Source: a sulfur-oxidizing endosymbiont of Gigantopelta aegis
Lineage (GTDB): Bacteria; Pseudomonadota; Gammaproteobacteria; GRL18
Direction of reading: 5' to 3'
Length of the DNA stretch: 64,000 nt
NCBI RefSeq assembly: GCF_016097415.1
Contig: NZ_JAEHGE010000002.1
Coordinates: 186,001 to 250,000, forward strand
Shown: positions 9,419 through 18,430 of the stretch, in pieces
Position numbering within the stretch: position 1 is the first letter of the stretch
Layout of the letters: each line of letters begins with the position of its first letter
The notes under the pieces: model-generated
Seen by the model: only the letters and a program-made list of their open reading frames with translations
Database searches by the model: none
Told to the model about the DNA's origin: nothing
Translations under genes and position numbers: made by a program

Positions 9419-9483
9419 ATTTTTTTAGCTGATAATGTTTTAAGGTTAAAGTCTTTTTTAAGCCTAAGTTTGGAAATTAATTA

Positions 9484-10380
9484 ATGCGTACAAATCACCC
9501 TAATCATATAAAGAGTCATTCAATTTGCGGTTCAAACAAGACACCTGGGCAATTATATATTGTTGCTACACCGATTGGAAACTTGCAGGATATCTCACCC
9601 CGCGCAGTCGATGTTCTAAAACAGGTTGATCGAATTGCAGCCGAAGATACTCGTCATAGCGGTCACCTTTTGAAGCAGCTTGATATTAACACGCATTGTA
9701 TTGCTTTGCATGAACATAATGAGAGACAGTTTGCAGAAAAAATAGTTCAGCAAATTAAAGAAGGTAGCAATATTGCCCTCATTTCAGATGCCGGTACACC
9801 CTTGGTCAGTGACCCCGGCTATTTTTTAGTAAAATTAGCCCATCAGGAAAAAATTAAAGTCAGCCCAATTCCCGGTCCCAGTGCCTTAATTGCTGCTCTT
9901 TCTGCTGCGGGCGTAGCCACTGACCGATTTTGTTTTGAGGGTTTTGTACCGTCAAAGGGCGGTCCTCGCTCGGCTTTTTATGCACAACGACAAAAAGAAA
10001 CCCGCACTATGGTGTTTTATGAAACGCCACATCGAATAGTGGCCTCATTAACGGCATTATGTGAGCAACTGGGCGGAGAACGTACTTTGGTTTTAGCCAG
10101 AGAACTGACCAAGACCTTTGAAACCATTCGAAATGATAGCGCACAAGCTATTCTTGACTGGGTTAAGGAAGATAGCAACCAGCAAAAAGGTGAAATTGTC
10201 TTGGTTGTGCAGGGCTATGCTGCACCGGAAGGGGATACTTTGTCTGAGCAAACAGAGCATACTTTGAAGGCACTACTTAAAGAATTAAGTCTAAAACAAG
10301 CGGTAAAACTGACGGTTGAAATTACTGGTAAGAAAAAGAAAAAGATTTATAATTATGCTTTGCAGTTAAAAGATCAGTAG
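9484..10380 (+). CDS. rsmI: 16S rRNA (cytidine-1402-2'-O)-methyltransferase RsmI
   Basis: Adds the 2'-O-methyl group to C1402 in the decoding centre of 16S rRNA using SAM. The tetrapyrrole-methylase fold is clear: LYIVATPIGNLQDISPRA (about residues 25-42), AAEDTRHSG, ISDAGTPLVSDPG and PIPGPSALIAALS. About 20 residues precede the usual start of the family, so a slightly later start is possible, although no better ATG is seen. It is divergent from lpoA and followed directly by rnpB. Confidence 0.93.
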   Translation: MRTNHPNHIKSHSICGSNKTPGQLYIVATPIGNLQDISPRAVDVLKQVDRIAAEDTRHSGHLLKQLDINTHCIALHEHNERQFAEKIVQQIKEGSNIALISDAGTPLVSDPGYFLVKLAHQEKIKVSPIPGPSALIAALSAAGVATDRFCFEGFVPSKGGPRSAFYAQRQKETRTMVFYETPHRIVASLTALCEQLGGERTLVLARELTKTFETIRNDSAQAILDWVKEDSNQQKGEIVLVVQGYAAPEGDTLSEQTEHTLKALLKELSLKQAVKLTVEITGKKKKKIYNYALQLKDQ

Positions 10381-10400
10381 CTTTCTGAATATGATTCTAG

Positions 10401-10406
10401 GATAAT
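10401..10406 (+). promoter_or_regulatory. -10 box of the rnpB promoter
   Basis: GATAAT at 10401-10406 ends 7 bases before the predicted first base of RNase P RNA. No good -35 box is seen 16-18 bases upstream, so the assignment rests on the -10 box and its position only. Confidence 0.45.
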
Positions 10407-10413
10407 GTATACC

Positions 10414-10783
<370 letters not shown>

Positions 10784-11069
10784 AAATTTATTTCTTTGTT
10801 TTTTTGTTCAAAAAACAAACCACAACATGGAGTGTGTATTGCATTAAAGTACACTCTATATCTTGTGTTTTACCCTTTTTTTTATCCTAAACTCATTTTA
10901 TTAGGCGCTTAGTGCGTAAATCTCTTCCAACTACTGTATTTCTCTTGTTTTTAGTTTTATCTTCCTTGTTTTATGCCATTTTTTCTCTGCAACATTATTT
11001 CCTAAAGCCTCTATGAGCAAAGATCAATAAGCTACTGATTTAACGGTAAATTAGCCTTATTAAAAACAA
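10784..11069. other. Non-coding region after rnpB
   Basis: No gene is seen. TTTGTTTTTT and AAAAAACAAA (about 10797-10819) form an AT-only hairpin, and GAGTGT...ACACTC (about 10830-10856) forms a second one; either may help end rnpB transcription. The stretch runs up to the IS66 target site. Confidence 0.5.
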
Positions 11070-11077
11070 TGATATAG
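11070..11077. repeat. Left 8-bp target-site duplication of the IS66-type element
   Basis: TGATATAG directly outside the left inverted repeat; the identical octamer lies directly outside the right repeat (12984-12991). Eight-base duplications are characteristic of the IS66 family. Confidence 0.95.
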
Positions 11078-12983
11078 GTAACTTCTCAATAAGTCTGTGC
11101 ATTTAAACAGCACAAACTTTACCTTTCAGCAACTCAGGCAGATATGGGATCAAATTTCTCTTGCTGATCCGGTCATTAATAAAATCCCAGAATGAAATTC
11201 CTTGTTTCAAACAAGTTTTCTTTAAACTGACAAAGGTATCTCTGCAAAGTTGCCCATCCTTTGAGCGTGTACTACCACTAATTTTACGCTTAATAACATA
11301 TTCTCGAATATCATTTTCACTCAAATTATTATGAAGAGGAATATCAGGCCGTTCCAATACCAGCAGTAATTCTGTTTTATTTCTTGCCAATCGTTTCAGT
11401 GCCTGATTCAACGTTTCAAAGCTTGTTTTAGTCCGGCACAATTCATCAAAATGTTCAGCAATCGCTGACTTCAACGGATCATCTGGCTCAAGTTTATATT
11501 GTTTGAGATCATAAAATAGTTCCCAAATCTGAGTATGTACCCAGTTCAGTTCTTTATCATGTCGCTCATTGAGTGGTAGTATCCGCTGAAACACTCTGTC
11601 TGCATGTATCCAACATAATGCGTGCAACAAAATATCAAATTGTCCTGCATCATCACTCACAATCACCAAATCACTTGGAAAGCCACTGTTAATTAATGCC
11701 CCCAGTAAAGCGCCTTCTGTGGCAATGCGAACATGCCGTTGTGTTATGATACTATTGTTCTGCAGATAGTATTTCCAGGCTTCTTCATTATCAAAGCAAG
11801 TCTGATGACTTTGTTCAATAACGCTCAATGGCTTGTGAGGTAATTTTTCTGCTCTCATATAATCAAGTGCTGCATCGTTGAGCGTATAATCAACAGCAGC
11901 ACCTCGTAACAATTGTAGAAAATTAATCCGGCTCTTATATCGAGTACTTGAAAACCAGGCAAAGGTTTCATTGCCAACGTGAGTACAATAACCATTCTTT
12001 CCATCATGACGACTACCCGTATCATCAACATGGATATAAGTACTATTGTTGATACCGGCAGTTAGCAATGTATTTTTTTCAGTATGAAAATGGTCTTTGT
12101 CATGGATTAAAATCTCATTGATCTGACCCGTTGAAATATCAAAACCTAATTCTGTTAATTGTTGTATTATCAATGGCTGAGTCACTCTCTGGTGATAATA
12201 TTGATAAACGATATAACTCTGTAATGTATGGCCAAAATGTCCTATATGTGTATCAAAGCTCAATTTTCCTATACAGGTATCACCATCGGGTGTTTTATAG
12301 CGAGCCAATCGATAACGAGTATTGAAAGGCTTAATCAGCAGCTCCTGAACAAAATAATCCTGATACCCTAAAAACGTGAATGTTCTGGCAGGTTATCTGG
12401 TTTGATAACGGTGGTTTTATGAATAGCCAATTTCTTCTTTCGTTTACGACTTTTACTAGTCCCATTTCCTGAGTTGTTTTTCTTGCTTCCTGAATGACCT
12501 GTCGGATTATCATTGTCATCATCCTTTGGCAATTTACTGGCTCTTATTTTAGGCTTTGGAGGTAGCTTTTTAAGCTTAGCAACTTCTGTTTTAAGGGCAT
12601 CGATTTCAACCTGTTGGTTTTGAATGATTTCCTGTTGTTGCTCCATGAAAGCAAGGAGTAATCGGACTACCGGTGTCTTTTCTTCTTCAGGTATCTCTGG
12701 AATTGGAGGTAATTTTTTCACTATAATCAATACAGGTTGTTTTCAATAAAACAATTGTATCATGGCTTTTTAAGGCTCTTTAGTTTGCCCTGTGTTGATC
12801 AAACTCCCTCTCAGTTAAGATAATATTCAAAAATATTCTATTTCGATCTGAGACAGATCGACAGGATCATTTATAGGGATAAATTACATGGGGCAGTGAA
12901 AATGCAATTTTTGTCCTCTAAAATGCTGTCAAGACTTTTTTTGTTTTTATTTCAAGTTTTGCACAGACTTATTGAGAAGTTAC
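11078..12983 (-). mobile_element. Complete IS66-family insertion sequence
   Basis: A 1,906-bp element bounded by perfect 23-bp terminal inverted repeats (11078-11100 and 12961-12983, starting GTAACTTCTCAATAAG) and flanked by the 8-bp duplication TGATATAG. It carries one transposase gene in two frames on the minus strand and no tnpA/tnpB accessory genes. It inserted between rnpB and the dcw promoter without touching either. The ends and duplication are exact, so the insertion looks recent. Confidence 0.95.
11103..12730 (-). pseudogene. IS66-family transposase, split by a frameshift
   Basis: The N-terminal frame (12730 to 12368, 120 residues) has a coiled coil (about residues 20-55) and a lysine-rich linker, and ends PEHSRF-stop. 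The C-terminal frame (open through 11103) continues FLGYQDYFVQELL and carries the DDE-type domain with DDTGSRHDGKNGYCTHVG and LSENDIREY. The frames join at a T5 run (A5 at 12370-12374 on the plus strand). One extra T, or a -1 slip of the Phe codon there, gives one continuous protein of the usual IS66 TnpC layout. It may be inactivated, expressed by frameshifting, or mis-called. Confidence 0.85.
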
Positions 12984-12991
12984 TGATATAG
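12984..12991. repeat. Right 8-bp target-site duplication of the IS66-type element
   Basis: TGATATAG, identical to 11070-11077, immediately outside the right inverted repeat. Confidence 0.95.
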
Positions 12992-13043
12992 CGCCTAAGT
13001 TATTGTCACTAAAGAAAGAATTGGTAAATTTATACGATTTTAC

Positions 13044-13072
13044 TTGACCTTGTCCTCAACAGTTTCTATAGT
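13044..13072 (+). promoter_or_regulatory. Sigma-70 promoter of the dcw cluster
   Basis: TTGACC (13044-13049) and TATAGT (13067-13072) are separated by exactly 17 bases, giving a near-consensus promoter with an expected start near 13079. It lies directly before the MraZ repeats and about 155 bases before mraZ, as expected for the main dcw promoter. Confidence 0.75.
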
Positions 13073-13080
13073 TGCCATTG

Positions 13081-13130
13081 TGGGGCAAAGTGGATCGAAA
13101 TGGATCAAAATGGGATAAAGTGGTATCTAG
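13081..13130 (+). promoter_or_regulatory. MraZ operator: five 10-bp TGG repeats
   Basis: Five successive 10-bp blocks each begin with TGG (13081 TGGGG, 13091 TGGAT, 13101 TGGAT, 13111 TGGGA, 13121 TGGTA). MraZ is known to bind TGGGN direct repeats spaced by 5 bases near its own promoter. The spacing puts every TGG on the same face of the helix. The array starts at the predicted transcription start, so bound MraZ would block initiation or early elongation. Confidence 0.85.
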
Positions 13131-13232
13131 GGGCTATTTCAAGCATAGATAAGACTTTTTAGCCAAATTTGAACTTTCATGAAAATCCACGCAAATTCAT
13201 TAAAAATGTATAAATAATACGGTGCTGTACTT

Positions 13233-13670
13233 GTGCTAAATGGTGTAACCAAACTCAATCTTGATGCCAAAGGACGTTTAGCGATTCCCAGTCGCTATAG
13301 AGAACGTCTCATGGAAGATTGTGCCGGTCATTTAGTGGTGACATTAGACACTGAAAAACGCATGGTGATTTATCCCCATAATGAATGGCGTGATGTTGAA
13401 GCGAAACTGGTGGGCTTATCCAGTGTTAATAAAGCGGCAGTGAGAATAAAGCGCTTATATCTGGGACATGCGACAGATTGTGACATGGACAAAAATGGCC
13501 GTATCAATTTACCACCTTATTTACGTTCAAAAACAGGCTTAGATAAGCAAATAGTATTGGTCGGTATCGGTAATAAATTTGAGGTTTGGGACGAAGAAAG
13601 CTGGAACCGTGAATGGGAAGATGATGAAGAGCTGGAGTTAACGGCTGAACTTGAATCACTCTCGCTTTAG
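13233..13670 (+). CDS. mraZ: Transcriptional regulator MraZ
   Basis: DNA-binding repressor of the dcw cluster with two AbrB-like SpoVT swapped-hairpin domains. The duplicated motifs are visible: LDAKGRLAIPSRYRERL (about residues 10-26) and MDKNGRINLPPYLRS (about 80-94). The start is GTG at 13233; the family usually begins M-F/L-x-G-V-T-K-L-N, as here (MLNGVTKLNLD). The 145-residue length is typical. It is the first gene of the cluster and presumably binds the five repeats upstream. Confidence 0.95.
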   Translation: MLNGVTKLNLDAKGRLAIPSRYRERLMEDCAGHLVVTLDTEKRMVIYPHNEWRDVEAKLVGLSSVNKAAVRIKRLYLGHATDCDMDKNGRINLPPYLRSKTGLDKQIVLVGIGNKFEVWDEESWNREWEDDEELELTAELESLSL

Positions 13671-13679
13671 GTGAATTGA

Positions 13680-14612
13680 ATGACCATGAGCTTTGAGCAT
13701 AAGCCGGTACTGCTAGAAGAATCGATTGAAGCATTGGCCATTGAGCCTAATGGGCTTTACGTCGATGGCACCTTTGGTCGCGGTGGTCATTCACAGCATA
13801 TTATGCAACAGCTTGGTGAAAGTGGGCGTTTAATCGCCTTTGATAAAGATCCACAGGCCATTGCAACGGCTGCTGAAAAGTTTGCCGACGAGCCGCGTTT
13901 TAGCATTCATCATGGCTCCTTCGCAGAACTGGAAAGCTATCTGAACTCACAAAATTTGTGCGGTCAGGTTAACGGAATTTTATTGGATCTTGGCGTGTCT
14001 TCACCGCAATTAGATGATCCACAGCGCGGTTTTAGTTTTCAGCAGTCCGGGCCATTGGATATGCGCATGAATGATCAGCAAGGGCTGAGTGCAGCACAAT
14101 GGTTGAGCAAAGCTAAAGAAGAAGAAATTGCCAATGTGATTTATGAATACGGGGAAGAACGTTATTCACGACGTATTGCCAAGGCCATTGTGATTGCTCG
14201 GGAAACTGAAGTATTGAGCGATACCCGTCAATTAGCAGAAATTATTAAGCAGGCGCACCCGCGTTGGGAAAAAAAGAAACATCCGGCGACTCGTAGTTTT
14301 CAGGGCATACGGATTTTTATTAATAATGAGCTGGGTGATTTAGATGATTGCCTAGAACAAAGTTATCGTTGTCTGGCAAAAGACGGGCATCTTGCAGTGA
14401 TTAGTTTTCACTCATTGGAAGACCGAAAAGTAAAACGTTTTTTTAAGCGCATGGCAGATGGTGAGCAATTGCCACCGGATTTACCGATTAGAGATGTTGA
14501 AGTCAATCGAAAAATGAAATTGGTTGGCAAACGCGCTAAGGCGAGTAAGAACGAATTGGCTGAAAACCCTCGCGCACGTAGTGCAGTATTGAGAGTGGCG
14601 AGTAAATTATAA
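13680..14612 (+). CDS. rsmH: 16S rRNA (cytosine-1402-N4)-methyltransferase RsmH
   Basis: SAM-dependent enzyme that methylates N4 of C1402 of 16S rRNA, the same base that RsmI modifies. The 310-residue protein shows the SAM-binding site (YVDGTFGRGGHSQHIM), LLDLGVSSPQLDD, GPLDMRM, and the C-terminal HPATRSFQGIRIFINNEL and ISFHSLEDRKVK blocks. It starts 10 bases after mraZ, in the standard order mraZ-rsmH-ftsL. Confidence 0.97.
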   Translation: MTMSFEHKPVLLEESIEALAIEPNGLYVDGTFGRGGHSQHIMQQLGESGRLIAFDKDPQAIATAAEKFADEPRFSIHHGSFAELESYLNSQNLCGQVNGILLDLGVSSPQLDDPQRGFSFQQSGPLDMRMNDQQGLSAAQWLSKAKEEEIANVIYEYGEERYSRRIAKAIVIARETEVLSDTRQLAEIIKQAHPRWEKKKHPATRSFQGIRIFINNELGDLDDCLEQSYRCLAKDGHLAVISFHSLEDRKVKRFFKRMADGEQLPPDLPIRDVEVNRKMKLVGKRAKASKNELAENPRARSAVLRVASKL

Positions 14613-14616
14613 GACT

Positions 14617-14907
14617 ATGAGCGGCAAGGTCTTATTTATCTTAATTTTACTGATTGTTACTTTTGTTTCTGCTATCAGTGTGGTGTATGTCAAACACTAT
14701 AATCGTAAGTTGTTTGTTGAATTGCAGCAATTAGAAAAACAAAGAGACGATATGGACGTTGAATGGGGACAATTGCAATTAGAGCAAAACACCTGGGCAA
14801 CCCATACGCGAATTGAACGCATAGCAAAACAAAAATTGCAGATGATAACGCCAAAAACAAGTGATGTTATCTATATTCAGCAGACAAAAAATGAGTTAAC
14901 GCGGTAA
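14617..14907 (+). CDS. ftsL: Cell division protein FtsL
   Basis: Small bitopic divisome protein that joins FtsB and FtsQ and activates FtsW-FtsI. The 96 residues comprise a very short cytoplasmic end, one membrane helix (about residues 5-25, VLFILILLIVTFVSAISVVYV) and a periplasmic coiled coil (about 30-75) with regularly spaced leucines. Sequence similarity in this family is low; the call rests on size, topology and position between rsmH and ftsI. Confidence 0.92.
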   Translation: MSGKVLFILILLIVTFVSAISVVYVKHYNRKLFVELQQLEKQRDDMDVEWGQLQLEQNTWATHTRIERIAKQKLQMITPKTSDVIYIQQTKNELTR

Positions 14908-14945
14908 GTTAACGCTATAAGTTATAAGAATGGATAGACAGCAAC

Positions 14946-16709
14946 GTGTCGAAAACAGATAGCTATATACAGAACTATCGAATCAATTTTATTTACTTGA
15001 TTCTTGTTGTAGTTGCCTGTGCTTTGGTTTGGCGTGTATTGGATTTACAAGTCGTTAATAATGAATTTTTACAAGGTCAGGGCAATGCCCGGGTGTTACG
15101 CCAATTAGAAGTCACCGCCCATCGAGGGATGATTACCGATAGAAATGGTTATCCTTTGGCGATTAGTACTCCGGTTGCCTCGATTTGGATTAATCCCAAA
15201 GAGTTTGATGCAGAGAATAAAAAGCTTTACCAAGTGGCTAAATTATTAAAGCTGAATAGCCAATATGTAAAAAATAAAGTAAAAAAAAGAGCTAATAAAG
15301 AATTTGTTTATATCAAGCGGCGTATTAGTCCAGACTTGGCACAGCAGATTTTAGCTTTGAATGTAAAAGGCATTCATCAACAAAGAGAGTATCGACGTTA
15401 CTACCCCGATGGCGAAATTTTTGGTCATGTGTTGGGTTTTACGGATGTCGATGACAATGGTCAGGAAGGCATGGAACTCGCCTATAACGAATGGCTAAGT
15501 GGTGAATCAGGACGTAAGCGGGTGGTTAAAGATCGCTTAGGTCGCATTATTGCCATTGAGGAGCAAATCAAAGCCCCTCAGCCAGGCAATAACCTACGTT
15601 TGAGTCTGGATCGTCGTATTCAGTATTTGGCGTATAAAGAATTAAAAAAAACCGTACAACAACATAAGGCTAAATCAGGATCAATTGTGGTATTAGATAT
15701 TGAAACAGGTGAGGTGATTGCCATGGCGAGTCAGCCGGGCTTTAATCCCAACCGCTTACAAGATCGAAAATCAAGATTGTATCGCAATCGTGCGATAACG
15801 GATCTGTTTGAGCCTGGCTCAACCATGAAGCCTATTTCTATTGCAGCAGCACTGAATAGTGGCCGTTATAGCCCCAGCACTCAGATAAAAACGGGTGATG
15901 GCTGGTTCATGATTGATGGCAAGACCATTAAAGATACCCATGCCTATGGTACGATTGATGTATCCACAGTGATACAGAAGTCCAGTAATGTCGGCACCTC
16001 AAAAATTGCCCTGAGCTTACCCAAGCCATTATTGTGGGACACCTATTATAGCTTTGGTTTTGGTAGTGACACGGGTAGTGGTTTCCCCGGTGAATCGTCA
16101 GGGCGTTTAGTGCGTCCTAGAAGAATATCAAAAATTGAGCAAGCCACCCTATCTTTTGGTTATGGCATGTCCGTGACTAATCTGCAATTGACTAGCGCCT
16201 ATGGCACCCTGGCTAGACAGGGCACGAGAATACCGGTTACATTTTTGTCACAGAGTGCTAATGATGCTGAGAACTCAGATGCATTAGGCGCTGACCCCGT
16301 CGTCAGTACTCAGCGAGTCAGTTTGTCAAAGCGTTCACTGCAACAAGTGGGTAAAATGATGCAAAGTGTTGTTGCCATTGGTGGTACAGCACCACAGGCA
16401 TCAGTGTCAGGGTATAAGGTCGCGGGTAAAACCGGTACGGTAAAAAAAGCCTCCAGACATGGTGGTTATACGAAAAAGAAATATAGCGCTGTGTTTGCCG
16501 GTTATGCCCCTGCGACTGAGCCTAAAATGGCTATCGTGGTCATGATAGATGAACCCAATAATGGCGTCTATTATGGTGGCTTAGTTGCTGCACCACTCTT
16601 TTCAACCGTGATGACAGGCGCTTTAAGACTACTCAATATTGATCCGGATAACATTGCACAACCTGATGTAGTGACACAGATCGAACAACATATTGGGAGG
16701 CAGGGATGA
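14946..16709 (+). CDS. ftsI: Peptidoglycan transpeptidase FtsI (PBP3)
   Basis: Septum-specific class B penicillin-binding protein that cross-links peptidoglycan at division. It has an N-terminal membrane anchor (about residues 14-32), a dimerisation/pedestal domain with HRGMITDRNGYPLA, and a transpeptidase domain containing the three active-site motifs: STMK (in EPGSTMKP, nucleophilic serine), SSN and KTGT. Length 587 residues is normal. It starts at GTG 14946 and overlaps murE by 4 bases (ATGA). Confidence 0.97.
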   Translation: MSKTDSYIQNYRINFIYLILVVVACALVWRVLDLQVVNNEFLQGQGNARVLRQLEVTAHRGMITDRNGYPLAISTPVASIWINPKEFDAENKKLYQVAKLLKLNSQYVKNKVKKRANKEFVYIKRRISPDLAQQILALNVKGIHQQREYRRYYPDGEIFGHVLGFTDVDDNGQEGMELAYNEWLSGESGRKRVVKDRLGRIIAIEEQIKAPQPGNNLRLSLDRRIQYLAYKELKKTVQQHKAKSGSIVVLDIETGEVIAMASQPGFNPNRLQDRKSRLYRNRAITDLFEPGSTMKPISIAAALNSGRYSPSTQIKTGDGWFMIDGKTIKDTHAYGTIDVSTVIQKSSNVGTSKIALSLPKPLLWDTYYSFGFGSDTGSGFPGESSGRLVRPRRISKIEQATLSFGYGMSVTNLQLTSAYGTLARQGTRIPVTFLSQSANDAENSDALGADPVVSTQRVSLSKRSLQQVGKMMQSVVAIGGTAPQASVSGYKVAGKTGTVKKASRHGGYTKKKYSAVFAGYAPATEPKMAIVVMIDEPNNGVYYGGLVAAPLFSTVMTGALRLLNIDPDNIAQPDVVTQIEQHIGRQG

Positions 16710-18430
16710 ATCGCTTACCCTTTGTGAGTTCAGTCGGCATATCGGCTGGCGTACCAGCCGAGTATAAACGGCTCTTAACAAAAAAAGAGACCAAGCACTA
16801 TCCTCATAACCATCTACAGTCACTGTTAGATGGTTTTGTTGATTTTAGTAGGGTCGAAAATTGCCCCCTTACTTTCAAAGGCTTATCACTTAATAGTAAG
16901 AAAGTACATGAAGAGTACTTGTTTTTGGCCTGCTCCAGTGTAGGAAATGGCTCACAGCATGGGATTGCCTATGCCGGTGAAGCGATTAATTCGGGGGCTA
17001 CTTGTATCGCTTGGGAGCCGACTGATGAGCTGAAAAATATGCCCCAAAGCTGTCCCGCTAAAAAAGGGGATGAGACAGTTAATGTGCCACTGATCCCTGT
17101 TTTTGGCTTACAGGACAAAATAGGTGAAATCGCAGCGCGTTTTTATCAGCAGCCAAGTCATGAAATGAATGTGATCGGCATTACCGGTACTAATGGTAAA
17201 ACGTCTACGGCACATTTTATTGCTCAGTTAGTGGAATTGATGAACGAGCAGAAAAACAAATGTGCAGTCATCGGTACTTGTGCAGTCATCGGTACTTTAG
17301 GTAATGGCTTTTATGGTCAATTGGAACAAAGCACCCACACCACGCCGGACGCGGTGACTGTGCAGGCATTGATTGCTCAATATCGGGATGCACAGGCTGA
17401 GACATTAGTAATGGAAGTCTCCTCACATGCCTTAGCACAAGGGCGAGTGAATGGTGTTGAATTTGATTGTGCTATTTTGACTAATTTGACGCGTGATCAT
17501 CTGGATTACCATGGTGATATGACCCGCTATGGCAATGAAAAACTGAAATTGTTTCATCGTAAAACACTGCAACAGATCGTGTTGAATCAGGATGATGAAT
17601 TCAGTCAGGTGATTTTAGAATCTTTGGCCAAAGAGAAAAATACTGTACCTGTCCTCGCTTATTCTTGTAAGGATAAGCGTGCAGAGTACTTCGCAGATGA
17701 AATTGACTTGAGCAATGAAGGCATCCACTTTCAATTACATATCACTGCTCTGGAAGATGAATCGTATCGTGTTAAATCGTCATTGATTGGTGCCTTTAAT
17801 ATTGAAAATATTATGGCAGCAATCACAGCCTTACATTCACAGGGACATGATATAGAAGCAATTGTTGCTGCCGTAGAAAAATTACAGCTTGTGCCAGGGC
17901 GCATGGAAAAAATTCAATGGGCATCTGATGTTGAAAAACCTGATCTTGAAGAAAAAGGTCAAGCATTAGTTGTGGTTGATTATGCTCATACGCCTGATGC
18001 CTTGGAAAAAAGTTTAATTGCTTTAAAAGCACACACTAAAGGCAAATTGGTCTGCATTTTTGGTTGTGGAGGTGATCGCGATAAAGGCAAGCGTCAACTC
18101 ATGGCAAAAGTTGCTCAGCAACAGGCGGATCAGATTATGCTGACCTCTGATAATCCGAGAACAGAATCAGTAGAAGAAATTATAGCTGACATTGTGAATG
18201 GCTTTGAACATCAAGACTCTCTTTCTCAGAGCTGTGTACAGATTGAATTAGATAGAGCAAAAGCCATCGAATCGGTATTAGGCATCTTAGAAAAAGGTGA
18301 TGCATTATTGATTGCTGGCAAAGGGCATGAAGATTATCAAGAAATCAATGGTGAACGTTTAGCGTTTAGCGATAAGGCCTGTGTTGAAGATTTTTTTAAA
18401 CAAATGTCTAACCACAGCAGGTTCAAATAA
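16706..18430 (+). CDS. murE: UDP-MurNAc-tripeptide ligase MurE (meso-DAP adding)
   Basis: Adds meso-diaminopimelate to UDP-MurNAc-L-Ala-D-Glu in the cytoplasm. The ATP loop is ITGTNGKTS (about residues 158-166). The substrate-selecting motif DNPR (in TSDNPRTES) marks DAP specificity. At 574 residues it is longer than the usual about 495: it has some 45 extra N-terminal residues and a 6-residue insertion from an exact 18-bp tandem duplication (CAVIGT twice, about residues 186-197) just before the conserved TLGNG loop. All catalytic motifs remain in frame. It overlaps ftsI by 4 bases and murF by 1. Confidence 0.95.
   Translation: MNRLPFVSSVGISAGVPAEYKRLLTKKETKHYPHNHLQSLLDGFVDFSRVENCPLTFKGLSLNSKKVHEEYLFLACSSVGNGSQHGIAYAGEAINSGATCIAWEPTDELKNMPQSCPAKKGDETVNVPLIPVFGLQDKIGEIAARFYQQPSHEMNVIGITGTNGKTSTAHFIAQLVELMNEQKNKCAVIGTCAVIGTLGNGFYGQLEQSTHTTPDAVTVQALIAQYRDAQAETLVMEVSSHALAQGRVNGVEFDCAILTNLTRDHLDYHGDMTRYGNEKLKLFHRKTLQQIVLNQDDEFSQVILESLAKEKNTVPVLAYSCKDKRAEYFADEIDLSNEGIHFQLHITALEDESYRVKSSLIGAFNIENIMAAITALHSQGHDIEAIVAAVEKLQLVPGRMEKIQWASDVEKPDLEEKGQALVVVDYAHTPDALEKSLIALKAHTKGKLVCIFGCGGDRDKGKRQLMAKVAQQQADQIMLTSDNPRTESVEEIIADIVNGFEHQDSLSQSCVQIELDRAKAIESVLGILEKGDALLIAGKGHEDYQEINGERLAFSDKACVEDFFKQMSNHSRFK
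17261..17296. repeat. 18-bp perfect tandem duplication inside murE
   Basis: TGTGCAGTCATCGGTACT occurs twice back to back (17261-17278 and 17279-17296). It adds six residues without shifting the frame. Confidence 0.97.
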
